Assembly (NCBI GenBank): GCA_019113745.1
Contig: DXGV01000036.1
Location: 38,152-102,151, forward strand
Reading direction: 5' to 3'
DNA from: Candidatus Blautia intestinavium
GTDB taxonomy: Bacteria > Bacillota > Clostridia > Lachnospirales > Lachnospiraceae
DNA length: 64,000 nt
Numbering within the stretch: position 1 is the stretch's first letter; every line of letters starts with the position of its first letter. The position numbers were made by a program, and so were the translations under genes. Shown one piece after another: positions 19,064 to 28,754 of this stretch. A model generated the notes under the pieces. It saw only the letters and a list, made by a program, of their open reading frames with translations. It was not told the DNA's origin and did not search any database.

Positions 19064-21217
19064 ATGGATATTATTCTGGAAATTACAAAGGAGCTGTCTG
19101 TAGAGCGCTGGCAGGTGGAAGCGGCGGTAAAACTGATCGACGAAGGATGTACGATCCCGTTTATTTCCCGTTACCGCAAGGAGGTCACAGGTTCTCTGAA
19201 TGACGAACAGCTCCGCTCGCTTCATGAAAGGCTCCTGTATCTTCGCAATCTGGAAGAGAAGAAGGAGCAGGTTCTTGGCAGCATCGAGGAGCAGGGCAAA
19301 CTGACTGAAGAGTTGAAAAAACAGATCATGGAAGCCCGGACACTGGTGGTTGTAGAGGACTTATACCGCCCTTACCGGCCGAAACGCCGGACCCGCGCCA
19401 CGATCGCGAAGGAAAAGGGACTGGGACCTTTGGCGGATATCCTGATGCTACAGATGACGAAAAAATCCATGCAGGAGGAGGCGAAAGCCTTTCTGTCTGA
19501 GGAAAAAGGCGTAGAGACAGAAGAAGACGCCATAAACGGCGCCAGGGATATTCTGGCGGAGTACATCTCCGACGAGGCGGATTACAGAATATATATCCGG
19601 AAACTGACGGCAAAAAAAGGAACGGTAGTCTCAGTTGCGAAGAAGCCGGAAGAAGCTTCTGTGTACGAAATGTACTATGAATTTGAGGAGCCGGTGAAAA
19701 AACTGGCAGGGCATCGTGTTCTCGCCCTGAACCGCGGGGAGAAAGAAAAGATACTTACCGTAAAGATCACTGCTCCGGAAGAGGAAATCATTGGATGGCT
19801 CTGCCGCCAGGTGATTAAAAAGGATAATCCCAACACCACCCCTGTACTTAGGGAAGTCGTGGAGGACAGCTATAAGCGTCTGATCGCTCCCGCTATCGAG
19901 AGGGAGATCAGAAACGACCTTACGGAAAAAGCGGAAGACGGAGCGATCCGTGTATTCGGCAAAAATCTGGAACAGCTTCTGATGCAGCCTCCTATTGCGG
20001 GAAGAGTAGTCCTGGGATGGGATCCGGCGTTCCGTACCGGATGCAAGCTGGCGGTAGTGGACGCCACAGGAAAAGTACTGGATACTACTGTCATTTATCC
20101 TACGGCTCCCACCACGGAAACAAAAATACGCGCCGCAAAGGACACACTGAAAAAGCTGATAAAGAAATATAACATTTCTCTGATCTCTCTTGGAAACGGA
20201 ACTGCTTCCAGGGAATCCGAACAGATCATAGTGGAACTTCTGAAGGAGATCCCGGAGAAGGTTTCCTATGTGATCACTAACGAGGCCGGAGCTTCCGTAT
20301 ATTCTGCCAGCAAGCTGGCTACAGAGGAGTTCCCCAATTTTGACGTAGGGCAGAGAAGCGCCGCGTCTATTGCAAGAAGGGTTCAGGATCCGCTTGCGGA
20401 GCTGGTAAAAATCGATCCCAAGTCTATCGGCGTTGGACAGTACCAGCACGACATGAACCAGAAGAAGCTGGGTGAAGCTCTTACGGGAGTTGTTGAAGAC
20501 TGTGTAAACAAAGTGGGAGTAGACCTGAACACCGCGTCAGCTTCCCTTCTGGAGTATATTTCCGGAATAAGCAAAGCTATTGCGAAAAATATTGTGCTTT
20601 ATCGCGAGGAAAACGGAAGATTTGAAAGCAGGCAGGAGCTTCTTAAAGTGGCGAAGCTGGGGCCGAAGGCGTTCCAGCAGTGCGCCGGATTTATGAGGAT
20701 CAACGGAGGAAAGAACCCTCTGGATTCCACCAGCGTACATCCGGAAACTTATGAGGCGGCTGAAAAGCTTCTGATAAAGCTGGGATTCACACCAGAGGAT
20801 GTGGCGGAGAGAAAACTTTCCGGCATTTCCCGTCAGATCAGGGACTATAAGAAGATGGCGGAAGAGCTGGGAATCGGGGAGATCACTCTCCGGGATATCG
20901 TAAAAGAGCTGGAAAAGCCTGCCAGAGATCCCAGGGACGAAATGCCAAAGCCTATACTCCGCACAGACGTGCTGGATATGAAGGATCTCAAAGAGGGGAT
21001 GATCCTGAAAGGGACAGTGAGGAATGTGATCGACTTCGGCGCTTTTGTGGATATCGGCGTTCATCAGGACGGTCTTGTCCATATTTCCGAGATCAGCGAT
21101 AAGTTTATCAAACATCCCCTGGAGGCAGTAAGCGTAGGAGACGTGGTTGACGTCCGGGTCCTGGGCGTGGATCTGAAGAAAAACAGGATCAGTCTTTCCA
21201 TGAAAGGAATTAAATAA
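19064..21217 (+). CDS. tex: Tex-like RNA-binding protein (S1 domain, YqgF-like core)
   Basis: VEAAVKLIDEGCTIPFISRYRKEVTGSLNDEQL, GQYQHDMNQKKLGEAL, C-terminal S1 GTVRNVIDFGAFVDIGVHQDGLVHISE. Confidence 0.95.
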   Translation: MDIILEITKELSVERWQVEAAVKLIDEGCTIPFISRYRKEVTGSLNDEQLRSLHERLLYLRNLEEKKEQVLGSIEEQGKLTEELKKQIMEARTLVVVEDLYRPYRPKRRTRATIAKEKGLGPLADILMLQMTKKSMQEEAKAFLSEEKGVETEEDAINGARDILAEYISDEADYRIYIRKLTAKKGTVVSVAKKPEEASVYEMYYEFEEPVKKLAGHRVLALNRGEKEKILTVKITAPEEEIIGWLCRQVIKKDNPNTTPVLREVVEDSYKRLIAPAIEREIRNDLTEKAEDGAIRVFGKNLEQLLMQPPIAGRVVLGWDPAFRTGCKLAVVDATGKVLDTTVIYPTAPTTETKIRAAKDTLKKLIKKYNISLISLGNGTASRESEQIIVELLKEIPEKVSYVITNEAGASVYSASKLATEEFPNFDVGQRSAASIARRVQDPLAELVKIDPKSIGVGQYQHDMNQKKLGEALTGVVEDCVNKVGVDLNTASASLLEYISGISKAIAKNIVLYREENGRFESRQELLKVAKLGPKAFQQCAGFMRINGGKNPLDSTSVHPETYEAAEKLLIKLGFTPEDVAERKLSGISRQIRDYKKMAEELGIGEITLRDIVKELEKPARDPRDEMPKPILRTDVLDMKDLKEGMILKGTVRNVIDFGAFVDIGVHQDGLVHISEISDKFIKHPLEAVSVGDVVDVRVLGVDLKKNRISLSMKGIK

Positions 21218-21242
21218 CAGGCAGCATGGAGCTGCCAAAAAC

Positions 21243-21311
21243 AAAAACCCTGCCATATTTCATTTCCATCCTTTTTCAAAAACGGATGTTCTGAAATATG
21301 GCAGGGTTTTT
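21243..21311. terminator. Bidirectional intrinsic terminator between convergent genes
   Basis: Perfect 20-bp inverted repeat AAAAACCCTGCCATATTTCA/TGAAATATGGCAGGGTTTTT. Confidence 0.9.
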
Positions 21312-21335
21312 CTGCTCTGTATTTGCCGGGTTATA

Positions 21336-22130
21336 TCAGCTTAACAATGCGGCGTCGTTGGAAAATTCCTGTCCGCTGGCTTTTTCAAACTGATCCAGAA
21401 GATTCCGCACAGTCAGCTTTTTCTTTTCCTCTCCTTCGATATCCAGAATGATCTTTCCTTCCATCATCATGATCAGGCGGTTGCCGTGTACGATAGCGTC
21501 GTGCATATTGTGTGTGATCATTAATGTGGTGAGGTGGTCGCGGTTTACAATTTTTTCGGTGATCTCCAACACCTTTGCCGCTGTTTTCGGGTCCAGGGCT
21601 GCCGTGTGTTCGTCCAGAAGCAGAAGCTTCGGCTTCTTAAGAGTGGCCATCAGAAGCGTCAGCGCCTGTCTCTGACCGCCGGAAAGCAGTCCTACTTTGG
21701 ATGTCAGACGATCCTCCAGACCAAGATCCAGAATCTTCAGAAGCTCTTTGTATTCTTCGCGCTCGCTCCGGGTAATGCCGGCGCGGAGTGAGCGGAACTT
21801 TCCACGGCGTTTGGCAAGCGCCAGATTTTCCTCAATTTCCATGGTGGCTGCTGTTCCGGTCATAGGATCCTGGAAAACACGGCCGAGATAAGCGGCTCTT
21901 TTATGCTCGGAAAGCCTGGTGACGTCGTTTCCGTCGATAATGATCTGGCCTTCATCCACCAGCCAGGTTCCGGCAACGGCGTTCAGCATGGTGGACTTGC
22001 CGGCTCCGTTTCCGCCGATGACGGTAACGAAGTCTCCCTCCTTCAATGTAAGCGAAAGGCCGTTTAAAGCCACTTTTTCGTTGATTGTTCCAGGATTAAA
22101 AGTTTTGTATATGTTTTTCAGCTCAAGCAT
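21336..22130 (-). CDS. ABC transporter ATP-binding protein (TrpZ-like)
   Basis: GGNGAGKSTMLNAVAG, LSGGQRQALTLLMATLKKPKLLLLDEHTAALDPKTA; ATG after GGAGGAAACAAGA. Confidence 0.92.
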   Translation of the reverse strand: MLELKNIYKTFNPGTINEKVALNGLSLTLKEGDFVTVIGGNGAGKSTMLNAVAGTWLVDEGQIIIDGNDVTRLSEHKRAAYLGRVFQDPMTGTAATMEIEENLALAKRRGKFRSLRAGITRSEREEYKELLKILDLGLEDRLTSKVGLLSGGQRQALTLLMATLKKPKLLLLDEHTAALDPKTAAKVLEITEKIVNRDHLTTLMITHNMHDAIVHGNRLIMMMEGKIILDIEGEEKKKLTVRNLLDQFEKASGQEFSNDAALLS

Positions 22131-23049
22131 TCTTGTTTCCTCCCCGTTTGATTGGTTTTGAGAAGTATTTTGCCTTCCAGTAAGGCACTGCAAGGAAGAT
22201 AGCTACAACAATGGCGGAGAGCATCTTGAGCAGATCTGTGTCGATACCCATCCAGATAACCGCCTGCAGAACCAGATAGTAAAGAATCGAACCGATTACC
22301 ACGCTTACAAGACGCAGGGCAAAATTGCGGAAGATCCGGCTGAAAATTGCTTCGCCGATGATCACTGCCGCAAGGCCGATAACGATAGCTCCCCGTCCCA
22401 TATTAACGTCCGCAAATCCCTGGTATTGGGCGAGAAGCGCGCTTGAAAGTGCAACAAGCCCGTTGGAGAGCATAAGGCCGAGAACCTTGCTCACGTCAGT
22501 ATTGATTCCCTGTGCCCTGGACATGTTGGGATTGCATCCGGTAGCGCGCAGGGAACAGCCAAGCTCCGTACCGAAAAACCAGTAGAGAAGGGCGATCAGA
22601 ACAACGATAAAAATCGCCACGATCAGAATTGTATTCTGATAAAAAGGAACGTCCTTGATATAGCGCAGTGAGACAAGAAGATCATATTTGTTCACGTTGA
22701 CAGCCTGATTTGCCTTTCCCATGATCTTCAGGTTTACGGAATAGAGGGAAAGTTGCGTCAGGATTCCGGCCAGGATAGCGGGAATTCCCATGACTGTGTG
22801 AAAGATCCCGGTGGCCAGTCCGGCCAGCATTCCGGCTCCGGTAGCCGCCAGCATAGAGATCCAGATATTATGTCCGCTCATCAGCATCATGATGCAGACG
22901 GCGCCTCCGGTACACATGGTTCCATCCACGGTAAGATCCGCGATATCCAGGATACGGAAGGTAAGATAAACGCCGATCGCCATAATGCCCCAGATAAGCC
23001 CCTGGGCGGCGGCTCCCGGCAGCGCGTTTATTAAGCTCATAATTTCCAT
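22123..23049 (-). CDS. ABC transporter permease (TrpY-like, branched-chain type fold)
   Basis: AAAQGLIWGIMAIGVYLTFRILDIADLTVDGT; overlaps the ATPase start. Confidence 0.9.
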   Translation of the reverse strand: MEIMSLINALPGAAAQGLIWGIMAIGVYLTFRILDIADLTVDGTMCTGGAVCIMMLMSGHNIWISMLAATGAGMLAGLATGIFHTVMGIPAILAGILTQLSLYSVNLKIMGKANQAVNVNKYDLLVSLRYIKDVPFYQNTILIVAIFIVVLIALLYWFFGTELGCSLRATGCNPNMSRAQGINTDVSKVLGLMLSNGLVALSSALLAQYQGFADVNMGRGAIVIGLAAVIIGEAIFSRIFRNFALRLVSVVIGSILYYLVLQAVIWMGIDTDLLKMLSAIVVAIFLAVPYWKAKYFSKPIKRGGNKNA

Positions 23050-23177
23050 TGGGATGTCCTCCTGTATGAACGCACAGACAGCGAGAAAGGAAAACCCCTT
23101 CTCGCTGAGAGTGTTTATATGTTTTCATATCTTATTTCTTTCATTGTCTGACAGTAACGGTTTCTGTCGGCAGGCGA

Positions 23178-24362
23178 TTATTCGGCTTCTGCGGCTGCGT
23201 CTTCCTCAGCGCCGCCTTCCTCCGCAGTTTCCTCTGTCTCTGTAGTCTCCGTTGTGTCCTCTTCAGCGGTTTCCCCGTCTGCGGCTTCTTCTGTCTCTGC
23301 AGCCTCTGTTGTGTCCTCCGCAGCAGCGGCATCTTCACCTGCAGCTTCTTCTGTCTCTGCGGTATCGGCAGTTTCTTCCGCAGCCTCATCGTCAGCTTCC
23401 GCTTCTTCGCCGATGGGTACATAATCGTCCGGAACCTCTACGCCGAGTTCTTCACAGAGGGCGGGATTATATTTTTTGGTAAAGTTCGGAGCGTATTCAA
23501 TAGGCATTGTGGAAATATCTTCGCCATCCTGAAGGATGCGCACAGCCATTTCTCCAGTTGCGACGCCGAGATCATAGTAATCAATGGACAGAGTTGCAAC
23601 GCCGCAGCCCTCGCAGATTCCTTCTTCGCCTGCAATGATCGGAACTCCGGCGGGCGCACAGATATTATTAATGATCTCTGTATTGGAAGCTGCCGTGTTG
23701 TCTGTAGGTACATAAATTACGTCGCATTCAGAAGCTGCCGAATTTACAACGGAAGAAAGGTCGTTGGAATCGGAGAACGCGTAGTATTCGCAGGTATATC
23801 CCAGTTCCTCCAGAGCGGCTTTGACAGTATCCACCTGATACTGTGAGTTGGCTTCTGCGGAGCAGTAAAGAAGTCCTACGTTTTTCGCGTCGGGAAACAG
23901 CTCGTTCAGCATAGCGGCCTGCTGATCCAGCGGAGCCAGGTCAGATGTACCGGAAACATTGCCGCCGACTGTACCGTCAAAATCGTCAAGATCCAAAGCA
24001 ACGCCGTATTCTGTTACAGAAGTTCCCAAAATAGGAATATCGCTGGTTCCCGCAACGGCTGCCTGAAGAGCGGCGGTGGCATTGGCAAGAATCAGATCGA
24101 CTTCATCAGACACAAAATCGTTGATGATGGTGGAACAGGTATTGGAATCCCCCTGGGCATTCTGTTCGTCAAAAGTAACCTTGTCCCCGAACGCATCTGT
24201 CAGAGCGTCTTTAAATCCCTGCGTTGCAGCGTCAAGAGCCTCGTGCTGTACAAGCTGGCAGATACCGACGGTGTATGTATCGTCTGCAGCATAAACGCTG
24301 ACGCCGCTTAATCCTGCAGCCATGGAAGCGGACAGGGCCACTGCTAAAATTTGCTTTTTCAT
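23178..24362 (-). CDS. ABC transporter substrate-binding protein (TrpX-like) with long acidic C-terminal low-complexity tail
   Basis: Signal peptide MKKQILAVALSASMAAGLSGVSVYA; VGICQLVQHEALDAATQGFKDAL; tail of D/E/T/A repeats. Confidence 0.9.
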   Translation of the reverse strand: MKKQILAVALSASMAAGLSGVSVYAADDTYTVGICQLVQHEALDAATQGFKDALTDAFGDKVTFDEQNAQGDSNTCSTIINDFVSDEVDLILANATAALQAAVAGTSDIPILGTSVTEYGVALDLDDFDGTVGGNVSGTSDLAPLDQQAAMLNELFPDAKNVGLLYCSAEANSQYQVDTVKAALEELGYTCEYYAFSDSNDLSSVVNSAASECDVIYVPTDNTAASNTEIINNICAPAGVPIIAGEEGICEGCGVATLSIDYYDLGVATGEMAVRILQDGEDISTMPIEYAPNFTKKYNPALCEELGVEVPDDYVPIGEEAEADDEAAEETADTAETEEAAGEDAAAAEDTTEAAETEEAADGETAEEDTTETTETEETAEEGGAEEDAAAEAE

Positions 24363-24556
24363 TCTGAAATCCTCCTCTTTTATACCCTTTATACCTTACA
24401 TATAAAATATAAGGAATGGTTCTGATTTTTGTAGTATAACGCTTTAAAGCTCAAAAGTCAAGGCGGAAAGAAGAACTACAAAAAAAATTAGCTGCACTTA
24501 AAAAAAGTAAGAATCTTCTAATTATATTGACAATTTTCGTTGTTTTCGGTATGATA

Positions 24557-24720
24557 AAAGTACTTACAGAGAGGCGTAACGCGGTGGGTGTTGGGCCTCT
24601 TTTGTTTCCTTGTGCTCTGACGGCGAAGCCCGCGCGCAAGAACGGAGACTTTTTCATTCCGTATAGCCGCAGGCTTACGGAAACAGGGCCGGGATGAAGT
24701 ATTGAAGCGGAAAGACCCGC
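24557..24720 (+). ncRNA. Candidate structured 5' leader upstream of the BMP-family gene (unassigned)
   Basis: AGAGGC...GCCTCT + ttttgttt; TTCCGTA/TACGGAA stem competing with upstream ACGGA; AAGCGG/CCGCTT stem. Confidence 0.4.
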
Positions 24721-24765
24721 TTTATTCTTACCTAAAAATTACTCGTAAAGAAGGAGGAAAGAAGG

Positions 24766-25944
24766 ATGAAGAAATTATTAGCAATTGGTCTCGCCGCAGC
24801 CATGGCTGTGACAATGGCAGCACCTGTGTACGCATCTGAAGGAGAGGGCATTGCCAAGGAGGACCTGAAAATCGGAATCATCTACATTGGAGATGAAAAT
24901 GAGGGATACAGCGCAGCCCATATGGCAGGTATCGATGAGATGGTGGAGAATCTGGGACTGGATGATTCCCAGGTTATTGAGAAGACTCTGATCGGTGAGA
25001 ACGAAGCATGCTATGATGCGGCTTGTGACCTGGCTGACCAGGGAGCCCAGATCGTTTTTGCCAACAGCTTCGGACATGAGACTTATATCCTGCAGGCAGC
25101 GGGGGAATATCCGGAGGTACAGTTCTGCCATGCTACAGGAACACAGGCTGCGTCCAGCGGACTGTCCAACATGCACAACTATTTTACCAACATCTATGAA
25201 TCACGTTATGTATCCGGTGTGGTAGCCGGCATGAAGCTTAATGAGATGATCGAGGATGGCACGATTACGGAAGATGAAGCGAAAATGGGATATGTAGGCG
25301 CATTCCCGTATGCAGAAGTTATTTCCGGATACACCTCTTTCTACCTGGGCGCCAAGAGCGTATGCCCCTCTGTGACAATGGAGGTAAAATACACCAACAG
25401 CTGGGCAAGCTTTGACCTTGAAAAAGAATGTGCGGACGCTCTGATCTCCGACGGCTGCGTACTGATCAGCCAGCACGCGGATACCACAGGCGCTCCTACT
25501 GCCTGCGAAGCGGCAGGCGTACCCTGCGTTGGATACAACATTGACATGACTTCTGTTGCTCCGAATACGGCTCTGACTTCCGCATCCATCGACTGGGGCG
25601 TATATTACACATATGCGGTACAGTGCATGATCGACGGAACTCCTATCGACGTTGACTGGTGCAAGGGCTTTGCAGAGGGCGCAGACAAGCTGACTCCTCT
25701 CAACGAAGCGGTTGTTGCCGAAGGTACTGCAGAGAAGGTTGAAGAGGTAGAGAACGCGATCATCGACGGATCTCTTCATGTATTTGATACTTCTACATTT
25801 ACCGTGGACGGCAAAGAAGTTACCACATATGAGAAGAATGGCGTCGAATATATTTCTGACGGATATTTCCATGAATCCGAGTACGGTTCCGCTCCGGCAT
25901 TTGATCTTGCCATCGACGGAATCACTTCTATCGTAGAAGAATAA
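24766..25944 (+). CDS. BMP family ABC transporter substrate-binding protein
   Basis: Signal peptide; KIGIIYIGDENEGYSAAHMAGIDEM; VGYNIDMTSVAPNTALTSASIDWGVYY. Confidence 0.92.
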   Translation: MKKLLAIGLAAAMAVTMAAPVYASEGEGIAKEDLKIGIIYIGDENEGYSAAHMAGIDEMVENLGLDDSQVIEKTLIGENEACYDAACDLADQGAQIVFANSFGHETYILQAAGEYPEVQFCHATGTQAASSGLSNMHNYFTNIYESRYVSGVVAGMKLNEMIEDGTITEDEAKMGYVGAFPYAEVISGYTSFYLGAKSVCPSVTMEVKYTNSWASFDLEKECADALISDGCVLISQHADTTGAPTACEAAGVPCVGYNIDMTSVAPNTALTSASIDWGVYYTYAVQCMIDGTPIDVDWCKGFAEGADKLTPLNEAVVAEGTAEKVEEVENAIIDGSLHVFDTSTFTVDGKEVTTYEKNGVEYISDGYFHESEYGSAPAFDLAIDGITSIVEE

Positions 25945-25957
25945 GCATAAAAATGGG

Positions 25958-25986
25958 CGGAGCTGCTTGCCAGCAGCTCCGTTTTT
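25958..25986 (+). terminator. Intrinsic terminator after the BMP gene
   Basis: CGGAGCTGCTtgccAGCAGCTCCG + TTTTT. Confidence 0.8.
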
Positions 25987-26133
25987 CTGATAAAATTCAA
26001 ATATCAGAGGCTTTCGGAAAAGAAGGCTTTTGATCTTTGGATTCTATCCTGTTTTCGATAGGAGTTCTGCCAATAATAGAATACCGGACAGTGCAAAGCG
26101 CACTGCAGGAATACACAGAAGGAGGGAATGGAA

Positions 26134-27666
26134 GTGGGAGACAATTATGCTCTTGAACTGAAACAGATCACAAAGCGTTTCGGTTCTGTGCTGGCGAATG
26201 ACCATGTGGATCTCACTCTGAAGAAATCAGAGATCCTTGCGATCCTGGGAGAAAACGGAAGCGGCAAGACAACGCTGATGAATATGATCTACGGGATTTA
26301 TTATCCGGATTCCGGGCATATTCTGGTAGACGGCAAAGAGGTGACGATCCGTTCTCCGAAGGATTCGTTTGCTCTTGGAATAGGTATGGTACACCAGCAT
26401 TTTAAACTGGTGGACGTGCTGACAGCAGCAGAAAATATTATTCTCGGCCTTCCGGGAAAACAGATGCTGAATATGAAGAAGGTTACGGAGGAGATCCAGG
26501 TGCTTCTGGACAAATATGGATTTGATCTGAACCTTTCCGAAAAAATCTACCAGATGTCCGTTTCCCAGAAGCAGACAGTAGAAATTGTGAAGATGCTTTA
26601 CAGGGGAGCCCGTATCCTGATCCTGGACGAGCCTACCGCGGTGCTGACGCCTCAGGAGGCAGACCGCCTTTTTGATATTCTGCGCAATATGAAAAAAGAC
26701 GGCTGTTCTATTATTATCATCACTCACAAACTTCAGGAAGTTCTGGCTCTTTCCGACAGAGTGGCAATCCTTAGAAAAGGACGTTACATAGACACGGTGG
26801 AGACTGCAAAAGCAAATGTGCAGAGCCTCTCCGAGATGATGGTGGGAGCCAAAGTGGATCTGGACATTGAGCGGCCGGATCCGGAGAATACGAAAAAGCG
26901 CCTGGAAATCAAGGGACTTACCTGTAAAGATAAAGAAGGCGTGAAGACTCTGGACGATGTGGACGTTACTGTAAACAGCGGAGAGATCCTCGGTATCGCA
27001 GGCATTTCCGGAAGTGGTCAGAAAGAGCTTCTGGAGGCTGTAGCCGGCCTGCAGGGATCAGAAAGCGGCCAGATTATTTTCTATGACGATGACGGAAGCC
27101 AGAAAGATCTGGCAAAGATGAATTCCGTAGAGATCCAGGAGCTGGGCGTCAGCCTTGCCTTTGTGCCGGAGGACCGTATCGGTATGGGGCTTGTGGGCGA
27201 TATGGACATGACGGACAATATGATGCTCAGGAGCTATCACGACGGCAAGGGCGCTCTTCTGGACCGGAAAGGCCCACGGAAGCTGGCAACGGAGATCAAG
27301 GATCAGCTTGAGATCATGACGCCCAGCATTTCCGCTCCGGTCCGCCAGATGTCCGGCGGAAACGTACAGAAGGTCCTGGTAGGAAGAGAGATTGCCCAGA
27401 ATCCCAAAGTCCTTATGGTTGCGTATCCAACCAGGGGAATTGATATTAATTCTTCCCACACCATATACCGGCTTTTGAACGAACAGAAAAAGCACGGCGT
27501 GGCAGTGATCTGTGTGATCGAGGATCTTGACGTTCTTCTTGCGCTCTGCGACAGGATCACGGTACTCTGCGGCGGCAGAGTCAGCGGCGTGGTGGACGGA
27601 AGAACGGCTACAAAAGAGGGAATCGGACTTCTGATGACGAAACATGAAAAAGGAGGGGAAGAGTAA
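26134..27666 (+). CDS. ABC transporter ATP-binding protein, duplicated ATPase (nucleoside/BMP type)
   Basis: GENGSGKTTLMNMIYG, ILILDEPTAVLTP, MSGGNVQKVLVGREI; GTG 26134 (ATG 26128 is possible but too close to the RBS). Confidence 0.92.
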   Translation: MGDNYALELKQITKRFGSVLANDHVDLTLKKSEILAILGENGSGKTTLMNMIYGIYYPDSGHILVDGKEVTIRSPKDSFALGIGMVHQHFKLVDVLTAAENIILGLPGKQMLNMKKVTEEIQVLLDKYGFDLNLSEKIYQMSVSQKQTVEIVKMLYRGARILILDEPTAVLTPQEADRLFDILRNMKKDGCSIIIITHKLQEVLALSDRVAILRKGRYIDTVETAKANVQSLSEMMVGAKVDLDIERPDPENTKKRLEIKGLTCKDKEGVKTLDDVDVTVNSGEILGIAGISGSGQKELLEAVAGLQGSESGQIIFYDDDGSQKDLAKMNSVEIQELGVSLAFVPEDRIGMGLVGDMDMTDNMMLRSYHDGKGALLDRKGPRKLATEIKDQLEIMTPSISAPVRQMSGGNVQKVLVGREIAQNPKVLMVAYPTRGIDINSSHTIYRLLNEQKKHGVAVICVIEDLDVLLALCDRITVLCGGRVSGVVDGRTATKEGIGLLMTKHEKGGEE

Positions 27667-28742
27667 TGCATAAAGAACCTTTCTTAAAAATGTCAAAGCG
27701 TGATCACATCGGCTGGCAGAAACGGCTTCTGATCCGCATTATTGCTCTGATTCTGGCGTTGATCGTCTGTGCGGGCGTGATCTTTGCCCTGGTAAAGATG
27801 AATCCCATGGACGTCTATAAAGCGATCTGGGACGGCGCCCTGGGCTCCGAGCGCCGTGTGTGGCAGACGCTTCGTGATACGATGGTGCTTTTATGTATTT
27901 CCATCGGTTTGGCTCCTGCTTTTAAGATGCGCTTCTGGAATATCGGAGCCGAGGGGCAGATCCTCATCGGAGGCGCCTGCGCCGCGGCGGCCATGATCTA
28001 TGCGGGAGACGCCATGTCTCCGGTGCTGCTCCTCATCGTAATGTTTATAGCCAGCGCTGTCGGAGGAATGATCTGGGGAATGATCCCGGCTGTATTCAAG
28101 GCATACTGGAATACAAACGAGACGCTGTTCACCCTGATGCTGAACTATGTGGCCATGCAGGTGGTTACCTACTGTATCGTTTTCTGGGAGAACCCCAAGG
28201 GCTCCAACACGGTTGGAATCATCAACCAGGCCACTCAGGCCGGATGGCTTCCTGAGCTGTTCGGACAGAGATATGGATGGAATATCCTTATTGTCATGGT
28301 TTTCACCGTAGTAATGTTCATTTATCTGAAATACAGCAAACAGGGATATGAGATCGCCGTAGTGGGCGAAAGTGAGAATACGGCGAGATACGCCGGTATC
28401 CATGTGAAAAGAGTCATCATCCGCACCATGGCTATCTCCGGCGCGATCTGCGGTATCGCGGGCTTTGTTATCGTCAGCGGCGCAAGTCATACGATCTCCA
28501 CAATGACGGCGGACGGAAGAGGATTTACCGCCATTATCGTGGCGTGGCTTTCCAAGTTTAATACTTTTATCATGCTGGCGGTATCCTTCGGTATCGTATT
28601 CATGCAGCAGGGAGCAGTGCAGATCGCTTCCCAGTACGGACTGAACGAGAACGCTTCCGACGTTATCCTGGGAATCATCCTGTTTTTCCTTATCGGAGCG
28701 GAATTCTTTATCAACTACAGACTTGAGCGTACAAAGAAATAG
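27666..28742 (+). CDS. ABC transporter permease (nucleoside type)
   Basis: FKMRFWNIGAEGQILIGGACAAA; ATG follows the overlapping stop of the ATPase gene. Confidence 0.92.
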   Translation: MHKEPFLKMSKRDHIGWQKRLLIRIIALILALIVCAGVIFALVKMNPMDVYKAIWDGALGSERRVWQTLRDTMVLLCISIGLAPAFKMRFWNIGAEGQILIGGACAAAAMIYAGDAMSPVLLLIVMFIASAVGGMIWGMIPAVFKAYWNTNETLFTLMLNYVAMQVVTYCIVFWENPKGSNTVGIINQATQAGWLPELFGQRYGWNILIVMVFTVVMFIYLKYSKQGYEIAVVGESENTARYAGIHVKRVIIRTMAISGAICGIAGFVIVSGASHTISTMTADGRGFTAIIVAWLSKFNTFIMLAVSFGIVFMQQGAVQIASQYGLNENASDVILGIILFFLIGAEFFINYRLERTKK

Positions 28743-28754
28743 GAGGAAGATGCG

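Noticed and set aside
23141-23422. Minus-strand ORF rich in K/R/Q (MYPSAKKRKLTMRLRKK...)
   Set aside because: Alternative frame of the acidic repeat tail of the solute-binding protein; composition is an artefact of the DNA repeat.
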